Source: Mycobacterium sp. (GTDB lineage Bacteria > Actinomycetota > Actinomycetes > Mycobacteriales > Mycobacteriaceae). From it: a DNA stretch of 5,531 nucleotides. The notes under the pieces are model-generated. The model was not told where the DNA came from. It saw only the letters and a program-made list of their open reading frames with translations, and searched no databases. This document shows positions 1-5,516 of the stretch, one piece after another; position 1 is the first letter of the stretch; each line of letters begins with the position of its first letter. The translations under genes were made by a program, and so were the position numbers. The stretch is taken from NCBI GenBank assembly GCA_019246375.1, contig JAFAQO010000435.1, forward strand, positions 1 to 5,531, read 5' to 3'.

Positions 1-834
1 GGCGTGACGGCGGAGGCGGGGCCGGCCGGTGGCGAGGTGTCGATCACCGGGATGCTTGGTGATCAGCACGCGGCGATGGTGGGCCAGGTGTGTCTGTCCG
101 AGGGGGAAGCCAAAAACACCTACGGCACCGGGAATTTCCTGCTGCTCAACACCGGTGAGACGATCGTGCGGTCCGACAACGGACTGCTGACCACCGTCTG
201 CTATCAGTTCGGCGACGCCAAACCCGTGTACGCGCTGGAGGGTTCGATCGCGGTGACCGGCGCGGCCGTGCAGTGGCTGCGCGATCAGCTGGGCATCATC
301 AGCGGTGCCGCGCAAAGCGAGGCGCTGGCCCGTCAGGCCGACGACAACGGCGGGGTGTACTTCGTTCCGGCGTTCTCCGGGCTGTTCTCGCCGTACTGGC
401 GATCCGATGCCCGCGGCGCGATCGTCGGCCTGTCGCGGTACAACACCAACGCGCACGTGGCCCGCGCGACGCTGGAGGCGATCTGCTATCAGAGCCGCGA
501 TGTGGTCGACGCGATGGAGGCTGATTCCGGTGTGCACCTCGAGGTTTTGAAGGTCGACGGCGGCGTCACCGCCAACGACTTGTGCATGCAAATTCAAGCT
601 GACGTGCTCGGGGTGGAGGTGGTGCGGCCGGTGGTGGCCGAGACCACCGCGCTCGGCGCTGCCTATGCAGCCGGCCTGGCGGTGGGCTATTGGGCCGACC
701 CGAGCGAGTTGCAAGCGAACTGGCAAGAGGACAAGCGATGGACGCCGGCGTGGAGTAGCGACGAGCGCGCCGCCGGGTATGCGGGCTGGCGCAAAGCGGT
801 ACAGCGCACGCTGGATTGGGTTGAGGAGTCGTGA
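1..834 (+). CDS. glpK: Glycerol kinase, C-terminal part (5' end outside window)
   Basis: Glycerol kinase transfers the ATP gamma-phosphate to glycerol, giving sn-glycerol 3-phosphate in the cytoplasm. The reading frame is open from base 1, so the gene is cut by the window edge. The 277 visible codons match the second half of the FGGY-kinase fold and align with E. coli GlpK from my memory of that sequence. Seen in order: [10 protein letters not shown] with the catalytic-base Asp at bases 61-63; KNTYGTGNF for nucleotide and phosphate binding; [31 protein letters not shown]; the FGGY signature region GAIVGLSR...[15 protein letters not shown]; and [16 protein letters not shown]. The C-terminus [17 protein letters not shown] matches the usual family end, so the 3' end is intact. 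No histidine lies where Firmicutes GlpK carries its HPr phosphorylation site. It converges on the padR gene across a strong hairpin. An ATP-dependent glycerol kinase is near certain among FGGY kinases. Confidence 0.96.
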   Translation, partial: GVTAEAGPAGGEVSITGMLGDQHAAMVGQVCLSEGEAKNTYGTGNFLLLNTGETIVRSDNGLLTTVCYQFGDAKPVYALEGSIAVTGAAVQWLRDQLGIISGAAQSEALARQADDNGGVYFVPAFSGLFSPYWRSDARGAIVGLSRYNTNAHVARATLEAICYQSRDVVDAMEADSGVHLEVLKVDGGVTANDLCMQIQADVLGVEVVRPVVAETTALGAAYAAGLAVGYWADPSELQANWQEDKRWTPAWSSDERAAGYAGWRKAVQRTLDWVEES

Positions 835-836
835 CG

Positions 837-884
837 GGCGCGCTGAGCCGGATGCGGCTCAGCGCGGATGCGGCTCAGCGCGCC
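837..884. terminator. Strong hairpin between convergent genes, probable bidirectional terminator
   Basis: This lies wholly between the glpK stop (834) and the padR stop (891). The arm GGCGCGCTGAGCCG (837-850) pairs perfectly over 14 bp with 871-884, leaving a 20-nt loop. Its inner 12 bases (839-850) pair equally perfectly with 855-866 around a 4-nt loop GATG. No T-run follows on either strand, so it would be an I-shaped, U-less terminator of the kind proposed for mycobacteria. Position and stem strength are seen in the sequence. The terminator role is inferred. Confidence 0.7.
851..882. repeat. 16-bp perfect tandem repeat, two copies
   Basis: GATGCGGCTCAGCGCG occurs at 851-866 and again, identical, at 867-882. 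Each copy contains one full right arm of the intergenic hairpin, so the duplication creates two alternative partners for the same left arm (839-850). It looks like a local slippage duplication within a terminator. Confidence 0.9.
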
Positions 885-890
885 GGAACA

Positions 891-1601
891 TCACTCGGTT
901 TCGCCGAGGATGGTGTAGATCTCGCGGCGAGCGTTGTTGACGATGTCGACGATTCTCTGCTGTTGCTCAGGGCTGGCCGCGTGCGCCGACTGCGCCACGG
1001 CGCCGAACAGTTGACCCACCGCTGCCCGTAAGTTGACGTGGAAAGGGTCGACTCCCTCGGCGATTTCCTGCCACGGCGGAGTCTCAACTTTGTCGGCGGC
1101 AGCGCGCCCTTCGTCGGTCAACTCGAAAAGCCGTTTGCTGCCCCCGGTTTCCGAACCGACGATCAGACCCTCGTCGACCAGAAGCTGCAGTGTGGGGTAC
1201 ACCGACCCGGGGCTGGGCCGCCATAGGTCCTGGCTGCGTTCGGCGATTTCCTGGATCATCTCGTAGCCGTGCATCGGCCGCTCCGCCAGCAGCACCAGGA
1301 TGGCGGCGCGAACGTTACCGCGCCGGCCGCGACGGCCATGACGAGGACCGCGGCGCCCGCGTGGGCCGGGACCGAAGCCGAAGCCGAAACCAAACCCGGC
1401 AGGACCGAAGCCACGGCCGAAACCGGGACCGAACGGGCCGTCGTGCCCGGCGGCGTAACCCCGGAGGTGTTCGCGCAACTCGCGGCGGGCTTGGTGGCGC
1501 TGTTCATGCAGCGCGCGCCGCTGCTGCGGATGGAAACCGAAGCCCAGCGGTTGGGCGCCGCCCGGAAAGCCGCCGCTGAAAGGGGTGAATGGATGGTTCA
1601 T
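891..1601 (-). CDS. PadR-family transcriptional regulator with Gly/Phe/Arg-rich N-terminal tail
   Basis: This 236-aa protein contains a PadR winged helix at about residues 97-166. The markers are RAAILVLLAERPMHGYEMI, then SPGSVYPTLQLLVDEGLI (recognition helix region) and GGSKRLFELTDEGR (wing). PadR proteins are usually dimeric ligand-responsive repressors. Residues 177-232 form a predicted helical C-terminal part that would serve for dimerisation. Residues 1-95 are unusual for the family: a Gln/Arg-rich helix-like stretch (25-47), then a low-complexity block with Phe at 57, 61, 65, 70, 72, 74 and 76 separated by Gly, then an Arg/Gly cluster (81-95). I chose ATG 1601. The frame is open up to 1739, but the longer form would overlap the divergent gene's start and cover the palindromic promoter. 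The Shine-Dalgarno is weak (GAGA about 8 nt upstream). It is divergent from the small membrane protein gene and probably autoregulated. The inducer is unknown. Confidence 0.9.
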   Translation of the reverse strand: MNHPFTPFSGGFPGGAQPLGFGFHPQQRRALHEQRHQARRELREHLRGYAAGHDGPFGPGFGRGFGPAGFGFGFGFGPGPRGRRGPRHGRRGRRGNVRAAILVLLAERPMHGYEMIQEIAERSQDLWRPSPGSVYPTLQLLVDEGLIVGSETGGSKRLFELTDEGRAAADKVETPPWQEIAEGVDPFHVNLRAAVGQLFGAVAQSAHAASPEQQQRIVDIVNNARREIYTILGETE

Positions 1602-1651
1602 GGGTTGTCTCGTTTCTGGATGGGCAACGCCGCATGCGCTACCGATAGTTA

Positions 1652-1665
1652 GACGATATATCGTC
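1652..1665. promoter_or_regulatory. Palindromic operator candidate in the divergent padR / membrane-protein promoter region
   Basis: GACGATATATCGTC is a perfect 14-bp dyad in an AT-rich core within an otherwise GC-rich region. Further half-sites flank it: CGATA at 1643-1647 on the left and TATCG at 1669-1673 on the right, nearly symmetric about the same centre. TATCGT is a -10-like element on both strands within the palindrome (1659-1664 on +). PadR regulators commonly bind AT-rich dyads next to their own gene, so this is the natural site for the adjacent PadR protein. Binding is inferred. Confidence 0.65.
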
Positions 1666-1681
1666 GAGTATCGATCAGCAA
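1653..1681 (-). promoter_or_regulatory. Probable padR promoter (-35 TTGCTG, 17 bp, -10 TATCGT)
   Basis: Read on the minus strand, TTGCTG (1681-1676) is followed after exactly 17 bp by TATCGT (1658-1653), which fits the TANNNT form of mycobacterial -10 elements. Transcription would start near 1646 and leave a leader of about 45 nt before ATG 1601. The -10 box sits inside the 14-bp palindrome, so a protein bound there would block it. Only three of six -35 bases match the sigma-A consensus. Confidence 0.5.
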
Positions 1682-1721
1682 CTGCCGCGTTTGTATCCGC
1701 CGGTGGTGGGGTAGCACCCGA

Positions 1722-2120
1722 GTGATGAACGACGACCAAAACCGCGACCTGAAAGTCGCCGGCAACGGGGGCGTCGGCACGCCAACCGCGACGCGGGACC
1801 AGGTCGGCGGCGAACGCCGCTGGCTATGGGTTAACTGGATACTGGCGCTATTGACCGTTCCAGCTGCCATTGGCGCGTCGATCTTCGCGTTTGCCGCGGT
1901 GATGAGCACCGCGGCCTGTAGCGACAAGCAATGCCCGAACTTGGGTCCAAGCGGTATCGGCTTCGGCGTGCTGTTCTACGGCGCACCCGTGGTGGCCCTG
2001 GCGGTGATTGCCATCTCGTTCTTCACCGCGCGCCGCCGCTGGGGCATCGTCGTCCCGTTGGCCGGATTGGCGCTGCTGGCCGCGGACTTCATCATCGTCG
2101 CGGTCACAGTGGTGCAGTAG
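1722..2120 (+). CDS. Small three-helix membrane protein of unknown function
   Basis: I do not recognise a named family. The protein is 132 aa if it starts at GTG 1722, or 131 aa from the adjacent ATG 1725. The best purine-rich stretch, GGTGGGG at 1705-1711, is spaced better for GTG. Residues 1-33 are polar and probably cytoplasmic. Three hydrophobic segments follow at about 36-61, 80-101 and 107-131. The loop between the first two is cysteine-bearing (Cys66 and Cys71 in CSDKQC) and could hold a disulfide if it faces outward. The second and third helices are joined by a basic turn TARRRW, which by the positive-inside rule places that turn in the cytoplasm. No signal peptidase or lipobox site is seen. 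The gene is divergent from padR across a 120-bp region with the palindrome, so control by that PadR protein is likely. Its stop lies 7 bp from the stop of the convergent RDD gene. Confidence 0.82.
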   Translation: MMNDDQNRDLKVAGNGGVGTPTATRDQVGGERRWLWVNWILALLTVPAAIGASIFAFAAVMSTAACSDKQCPNLGPSGIGFGVLFYGAPVVALAVIAISFFTARRRWGIVVPLAGLALLAADFIIVAVTVVQ

Positions 2121-2137
2121 CCGCACCTTATTGCGGC
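2120..2137. terminator. Small hairpin spanning two convergent stop codons
   Basis: GCCGCA (2120-2125) pairs with TGCGGC (2132-2137) around a 6-nt loop. The stem overlaps the last base of the + strand stop (2118-2120) and encloses the minus-strand stop (2128-2130). With only 7 bp between the two genes it is the only visible candidate for ending transcription from both sides. The stem is short and has no T-run, so the assignment is tentative. Confidence 0.35.
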
Positions 2138-2988
2138 GGCGCAAAGCCGCCGGTGTCCGGAAATGGGCGGGATGAGGGTGGCGGCGACCACGGGCCGGGG
2201 CCGGTCGGTGCCGCCCATGGAGCCGGTCCACTGGCAGGCGAACTGGGTGCCGGTCTTAGACGCGCCAATTCCCTGCGGTGTCGCTCGGCAAGCACGGCGG
2301 CAAGCACCAGCTGCGGCGGGGCGCCTGGCGGAGGTGGCGGCGCGATGCGGGCCACCACATCACCGGCGATCCGATACGCCATCTGCTCGCGTAACAGCGG
2401 TTCGAGTTGTGGTGCCCGGGCGAGGAATTGGCGTGCCAGCTCAGCTTGGTGCGAGCTCAGTCCGTTCAGCTGCAAAGCCGAGGCCCACCACGCCAGCGAC
2501 GGCGGCATCAACGGAGGCGGTGGCAGCCGCGGACCGCGTTCGCTGACGACCACCGTGCCCGCGAAGATGTCGCCGAGGCGTTTGGCTTTCGGTGACAGCA
2601 TGCTGCAGATCACCGCGGGGCTGCCCAACAGCATCCAGATCTCGATCACCGACGCTAGCGCACGAAACAGCGCCTGCCGGAAGCGTTCCGGGCCACCGTC
2701 GTCGGACACCACGCGCAGGCCCATCACGAGCTTGCCCACCGACCTGCCTCGCGTCGCGGTCTCGAACACGAGCGGATACCCGACGAACACCAGCACCGTG
2801 AAGATGATCGTGATTGCGGCGGTCATCGCGTCGTCGAGCTGGGTCAGGGTGGCAGCCCACAGCGTCAGCGCGAGCAGGCAGCCGACGACGATGACCGTGA
2901 CGTCAATTAGCGCGCCGACTGCGCGCACCGGCAACTGGGCGATCTGCACATCGAGCACGACGGCGTCGCCGGTCACCACCTCGGACAT
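2128..2988 (-). CDS. RDD-family membrane protein with proline-rich C-terminal tail
   Basis: This 286-aa protein has an RDD domain at about residues 15-150. Arg22 and Asp29 (VRAVGALID) and Asp140 (RLGDIFAGTVVV) are the likely family-defining Arg-Asp-Asp residues. GRSVGKLVMGLRVV (81-94) is the usual motif after the second helix. Hydrophobic segments lie at about 23-48, 57-76 and 110-131. Residues 165-245 form a soluble helical region beginning with WWASALQLNGLS. From about 246 to the end is Pro/Ser/Gly-rich and probably disordered. RDD proteins are polytopic membrane proteins; some have been linked to ion or solute transport, but this group has no set function. I chose ATG 2988 because MSEVVTGDAVVLDV opens the domain normally. 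The frame stays open to 3195, but the longer form would run through the 41-bp repeats and into the divergent gene. A TAGCGT box 8 nt upstream suggests a leaderless mRNA. Confidence 0.9.
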   Translation of the reverse strand: MSEVVTGDAVVLDVQIAQLPVRAVGALIDVTVIVVGCLLALTLWAATLTQLDDAMTAAITIIFTVLVFVGYPLVFETATRGRSVGKLVMGLRVVSDDGGPERFRQALFRALASVIEIWMLLGSPAVICSMLSPKAKRLGDIFAGTVVVSERGPRLPPPPLMPPSLAWWASALQLNGLSSHQAELARQFLARAPQLEPLLREQMAYRIAGDVVARIAPPPPPGAPPQLVLAAVLAERHRRELARLRPAPSSPASGPAPWAAPTGPGPWSPPPSSRPFPDTGGFAPPQ

Positions 2989-2996
2989 ACCACGGA

Positions 2997-3002
2997 ACGC
3001 TA
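2997..3002 (-). promoter_or_regulatory. -10 box for a leaderless RDD-gene transcript
   Basis: On the minus strand TAGCGT (TANNNT) ends 8 nt before ATG 2988, and no Shine-Dalgarno sequence lies near the start. Mycobacterial leaderless genes show this spacing, with transcription beginning at or near the start codon. No clear -35 element is seen. The expected -35 region falls in or beside the first 41-bp repeat copy. Confidence 0.45.
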
Positions 3003-3016
3003 CTCGACCTGCCGGG

Positions 3017-3113
3017 TGTCGACCCGCTGCGCCCGGCTGCGCCGGGCTTGCGGTCGCGCTGGGCCTATTGCCTGTCGACCCGCTGCGCCCGGCTGCGCCG
3101 CGCTTGCGGTCGC
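3017..3113. repeat. Two copies of a 41-bp GC-rich direct repeat in a divergent promoter region
   Basis: Copy 1 is 3017-3057 and copy 2 is 3073-3113, a 56-bp period with 40 of 41 positions identical. The one difference is G3045 against C3101. Each starts TGTCGACCCGCTGCGCCC and ends CTTGCGGTCGC. Within copy 1, GCCCGG (3031-3036) and CCGGGC (3042-3047) form a perfect 6-bp hairpin with a 5-nt loop, and the single change in copy 2 breaks it. From memory, similar GC-rich short intergenic elements are dispersed in mycobacterial genomes. The copies fill most of the region between two divergent starts and are not coding in the frames chosen. Confidence 0.88.
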
Positions 3114-3116
3114 CAG

Positions 3117-3122
3117 TAGGCT
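3117..3122 (+). promoter_or_regulatory. -10 box for a leaderless SpoIIM-family transcript
   Basis: TAGGCT (TANNNT) ends 8 nt before GTG 3131. The intervening bases are pyrimidine-rich and contain no Shine-Dalgarno. The layout mirrors the box in front of the divergent RDD gene at the same 8-nt spacing. The second repeat copy ends at 3113, just upstream, so the -35 position lies inside repeat sequence. Confidence 0.5.
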
Positions 3123-3130
3123 CCCCTCCC

Positions 3131-4123
3131 GTGGACGTCGATGCGTTCGTGCTCGCCCACCGCGGCACGTGGGACCGGCTGGAATGGCTGATCAAGCACC
3201 GCCGTCAGCTCACGGGCGCCGAAATCGACGAACTTGTCGAGCTCTATCAGCGGGTATCCACTCACCTGTCGATAGCGCGGTCGGCGTCGTCGGATTCCGC
3301 GCTGGTCGGCCGGCTCTCGGCACTTGTCGCGCGTGGTCGCGCGGCGGTCACCGGCGCGCATGCGCCACTGGCCAGTGAGTTCAGCCGATTCTGGACCGTG
3401 TCTTTCCCGGTGGTGGCCTACCGTACGTGGCGGTGGTGGCTGGCGACAGCTGCGCTGTTTTTCGTCGTCGCCGTGGTGATTGCGTTCTGGGTGGCCGGGA
3501 GCGCCGAGGTTCAGTCCGCCGTCGGAACGCCAAGTGATCTCGACCAACTGGTGAACCATGACTTTGCGTCGTATTACCGCGAACATCCCGCCGGGTCATT
3601 CGCATTGCAAGTCTGGGTGAACAATTCCTGGGTCGCGGCCAAGTGCATCGGCTTCGCCGTCCTCTTGGGCCTGCCAATCCCGTTTGTGCTATTTGAGAAC
3701 GCCGCCAATCTCGGGGTCGCGGCTGGTCTGATGTTTCAGGCCGGCAAGGCCGGTATCTTCTTGGGCTTACTGCTCCCACACGGACTCCTCGAATTGACGG
3801 CAGTATTCCTGGCCGGAGCCGCCGGGATGCGGTTGGGCTGGTCGGTGATTTCGCCCGGTAGCCGGCCGCGCGGGCAGGTGCTCGCCGAGCAGGGCCGCGC
3901 CGTCGTCGCAGTCGCCGTCGGGCTGGTGGCCGTGTTGCTGGTGTCCGGACTGATCGAAGCGTTGGTGACGCCGTCACCGTTGCCGACTTTCCTGCGGATC
4001 GGCATCGGAATCGTTGCCGAAACAGCCTTTTTGGCTTACATCGTCTATTTCGGCCGACGCGCCGCCCGGGCGGGGGAGACCGGCGATATCGCCGACGCGC
4101 CCGACGTTGTTCCGGTCGCTTGA
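3131..4123 (+). CDS. SpoIIM / DUF95-family integral membrane protein
   Basis: This 330-aa protein belongs to the family named after stage II sporulation protein M. In Bacillus SpoIIM takes part in septal peptidoglycan hydrolysis during engulfment, but this organism type is not expected to form such endospores and the role here is unknown. Residues 1-100 are soluble and helical (FVLAHRGTWDRLEWLI; ELVELYQRVSTHLSIAR). Hydrophobic segments lie at about 104-122, 168-188, 194-202, 208-232, 257-279 and 289-307. Conserved-looking polar residues within or beside them are Asn164-Asn165, Glu189-Asn190 and the PHGLLELTA motif (His217, Glu221), which is the family hallmark. Glu276 and Glu297 are also intramembrane. 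The C-terminal 20 residues are acidic and Ala/Pro-rich. I chose GTG 3131 because it gives the normal family N-terminus and follows a -10 box. The frame is open far upstream to 1931 but only as shadow translation. It is divergent from the RDD gene and convergent with DUF58. Confidence 0.92.
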   Translation: MDVDAFVLAHRGTWDRLEWLIKHRRQLTGAEIDELVELYQRVSTHLSIARSASSDSALVGRLSALVARGRAAVTGAHAPLASEFSRFWTVSFPVVAYRTWRWWLATAALFFVVAVVIAFWVAGSAEVQSAVGTPSDLDQLVNHDFASYYREHPAGSFALQVWVNNSWVAAKCIGFAVLLGLPIPFVLFENAANLGVAAGLMFQAGKAGIFLGLLLPHGLLELTAVFLAGAAGMRLGWSVISPGSRPRGQVLAEQGRAVVAVAVGLVAVLLVSGLIEALVTPSPLPTFLRIGIGIVAETAFLAYIVYFGRRAARAGETGDIADAPDVVPVA

Positions 4124-4163
4124 ATCGCGTCGAAAGGGAACTTATGACACGGGAACTGGCGAA

Positions 4164-4188
4164 AAGCGCTTAACTGGCCATTCGGCCA
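4164..4188. terminator. Weak terminator candidate between convergent SpoIIM and DUF58 genes
   Basis: The 70-bp gap between stops at 4123 and 4194 holds a loopless palindrome AAGCGCTT (4164-4171) and a 5-bp hairpin, TGGCC (4175-4179) with GGCCA (4184-4188) around a 4-nt loop. Neither is strong and neither has a T-run. AACTGGC also occurs twice (4154-4160 and 4172-4178). Some termination signal is expected here, but this one is a guess. Confidence 0.25.
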
Positions 4189-4193
4189 AGGAA

Positions 4194-5516
4194 CTACAGC
4201 CGGCCGCGGGCTTTCATCACCAAGTAGCGGTCCGCCAGTGCGGGAGCGAGGTCGGCGGGCGGCGCGTCGACCACTTCCACACCGGCGCTGCGCAGCCGCG
4301 ACGAAATCGCCCGCCGGTCGTTGCGGGAGCGTTCGGCCGCCGCCGCGTCATACACTGCGGCGGCGTCAGTACGCCCGACGGCAAGCTGGTCGACGCGCGG
4401 GTCGGCCACCGCAGCAACGATCACCCGGTGTTTGGCCGACAGCTGCGGCAATACCGGTAGCAAGCCTTCGTCGAGTGCGGTTGCGTTCAGGTCAGTCAGC
4501 AGCACCACCAAGCCATGGCGTGGGGCGCGGCTGGCAATTGCAGAAACAGCTGCGCGCCAATCTGTTTCAATAAGCGCCGGTTGCAACGGTGCCATCGCGT
4601 CGACCAGTTGCGCGAGCAGCTCGGTTCGCGACGCCCCGAAAACACCGGCCCGGGTGACCCGGTCGTGTGCGAGAAAGTCGACGTGGTCGCCGGCCCGCGA
4701 CGCGAGCGCCGCCAGCAACAGCGCGGCATCCATTGACCAGTCCAGCCGGGGCCACCCACTAGGGTCGCCTGCGGTCGGGTCGACACCGACACGGCCCGCG
4801 GCAGTACGTCCGGTGTCGAGCACCACGACGACTCGCCGGTCGCGCTCGGGCCGCCAGGTGCGGACCACAACGTCGGCGCGACGCGCGGTAGCTCGCCAGT
4901 CGATCGAGCGGACGTCGTCGCCGACAACGTATTCCCGAAGCGAATCGAATTCGGTGCCCTGCCCGCGAGTCAAAGTGGGTAGCAGGCCATTGATTTCGCG
5001 CAGTTTGGCCAGCCGCGACGGCAAGTGCTTACGGGACAGGAACGGCGGCAGGACCCGAAGCTCCCCGGGTACCGGTCGCGAACTTTGCCGCCCGGAAAGG
5101 CCTAGCGGCCCGATTGATCGCGCGCTGACGACGGCCGACCGCTGATCGCCGCGGCGCACGGGTCGCAGCGAAGTGTCGACACGGTGCGTATGCCCGGCGG
5201 CGATGTCCACGGTGTGGAGCCGTGGCTGGGCGCGGGCACTTGGCGCCCAGGCGTCGCGCACCAGTCCACGAAACCGCCGGCGACCATCGTTTCGGATCAG
5301 CAGCCCGGCATTTACCAGTTCGCCCAGCCGGGCTGAGGGGTTCTGCATACGGGTGAACTGCAACGCACGGGGACTTGCCGCCAGCCGGGCATCGATGGCT
5401 ACTGCTGCCCCGAGCGCAATCAGCAATACAACGAAAGACGTTGCCGGCCATGGCGACAGCGCGATCGGCAGCGCGCACGTCAGCGCCAGCAGCCCCGTGC
5501 GCCCGGTGACGATCAC
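4194..5516 (-). CDS. DUF58-family membrane-anchored protein with von Willebrand A-like fold
   Basis: This 440-aa protein has two short N-terminal membrane segments (about 8-20 and 26-41, split by SPWPA), then a beta-rich region to about 155. The DUF58 core follows: GTEFDSLREYVVGDDVRSIDWRATARR (187-213), where Glu189, Arg194, Tyr196, Asp200-Asp201, Arg203, Asp206-Trp207 and Arg212 are the family signature. A VWA-like domain runs from about 228 to the end. Its first metal-site motif reads DTGRT (234-238) instead of DxSxS; later strands end in Asp342 (VVLLTDLN) and Asp372 (VAAVADP). DUF58 proteins are typically encoded next to MoxR AAA+ ATPases and are thought to act with them in protein maturation or metal insertion, which is not shown for this one. 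Start GTG 5516 matches the usual MIVTGRTGLLAL opening. The frame is open to the window edge, but GTG 5516 overlaps the apparent stop of the upstream gene, which supports coupled translation. Confidence 0.92.
   Translation of the reverse strand: MIVTGRTGLLALTCALPIALSPWPATSFVVLLIALGAAVAIDARLAASPRALQFTRMQNPSARLGELVNAGLLIRNDGRRRFRGLVRDAWAPSARAQPRLHTVDIAAGHTHRVDTSLRPVRRGDQRSAVVSARSIGPLGLSGRQSSRPVPGELRVLPPFLSRKHLPSRLAKLREINGLLPTLTRGQGTEFDSLREYVVGDDVRSIDWRATARRADVVVRTWRPERDRRVVVVLDTGRTAAGRVGVDPTAGDPSGWPRLDWSMDAALLLAALASRAGDHVDFLAHDRVTRAGVFGASRTELLAQLVDAMAPLQPALIETDWRAAVSAIASRAPRHGLVVLLTDLNATALDEGLLPVLPQLSAKHRVIVAAVADPRVDQLAVGRTDAAAVYDAAAAERSRNDRRAISSRLRSAGVEVVDAPPADLAPALADRYLVMKARGRL

Noticed and set aside
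837..884. CRISPR or transposon end from the short repeats
   Set aside because: Only two 16-bp copies with no spacers, no transposase and no target duplication. The hairpin between convergent stops explains it better.
1631..1638. Palindrome CGCATGCG as a second operator
   Set aside because: Only 8 bp and GC-rich, which is common by chance in such DNA, and it shares no half-site with the 1652-1665 dyad.
1190..1652. Plus-strand open frames opposite padR (129 and 127 aa)
   Set aside because: They are complements of the Gly/Phe/Arg-rich padR coding sequence, rich in Arg, Ala and Glu from GC-rich codons, with no recognisable domain.
1602..1739. N-terminal extension of the PadR protein to 282 aa
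   Set aside because: It would cover the palindromic promoter region and overlap the start of the divergent membrane-protein gene. No GTG, TTG or ATG lies between 1739 and 1601 at a better position with a ribosome-binding site.
1931..3130. Long upstream extension of the SpoIIM-family frame (would give 730 aa)
   Set aside because: The extension is antisense to the whole RDD gene and overlaps the small membrane gene. Its translation is low-complexity Ala/Arg/Pro typical of GC-rich shadow frames, and the family N-terminus begins at GTG 3131.
2989..3195. N-terminal extension of the RDD protein to 355 aa
   Set aside because: It would translate the 41-bp repeats and overlap the divergent SpoIIM coding region. 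The RDD domain begins normally after ATG 2988, which follows a -10 box.
3381..3977. 198-aa minus-strand open frame opposite the SpoIIM-family gene
   Set aside because: Arg/Pro-rich shadow of a well-supported membrane protein; no motif.
4321..5145. 274-aa plus-strand open frame opposite DUF58
   Set aside because: It lies entirely inside the DUF58 gene, which has a clear family signature. Its translation is Ser/Arg/Ala shadow composition.
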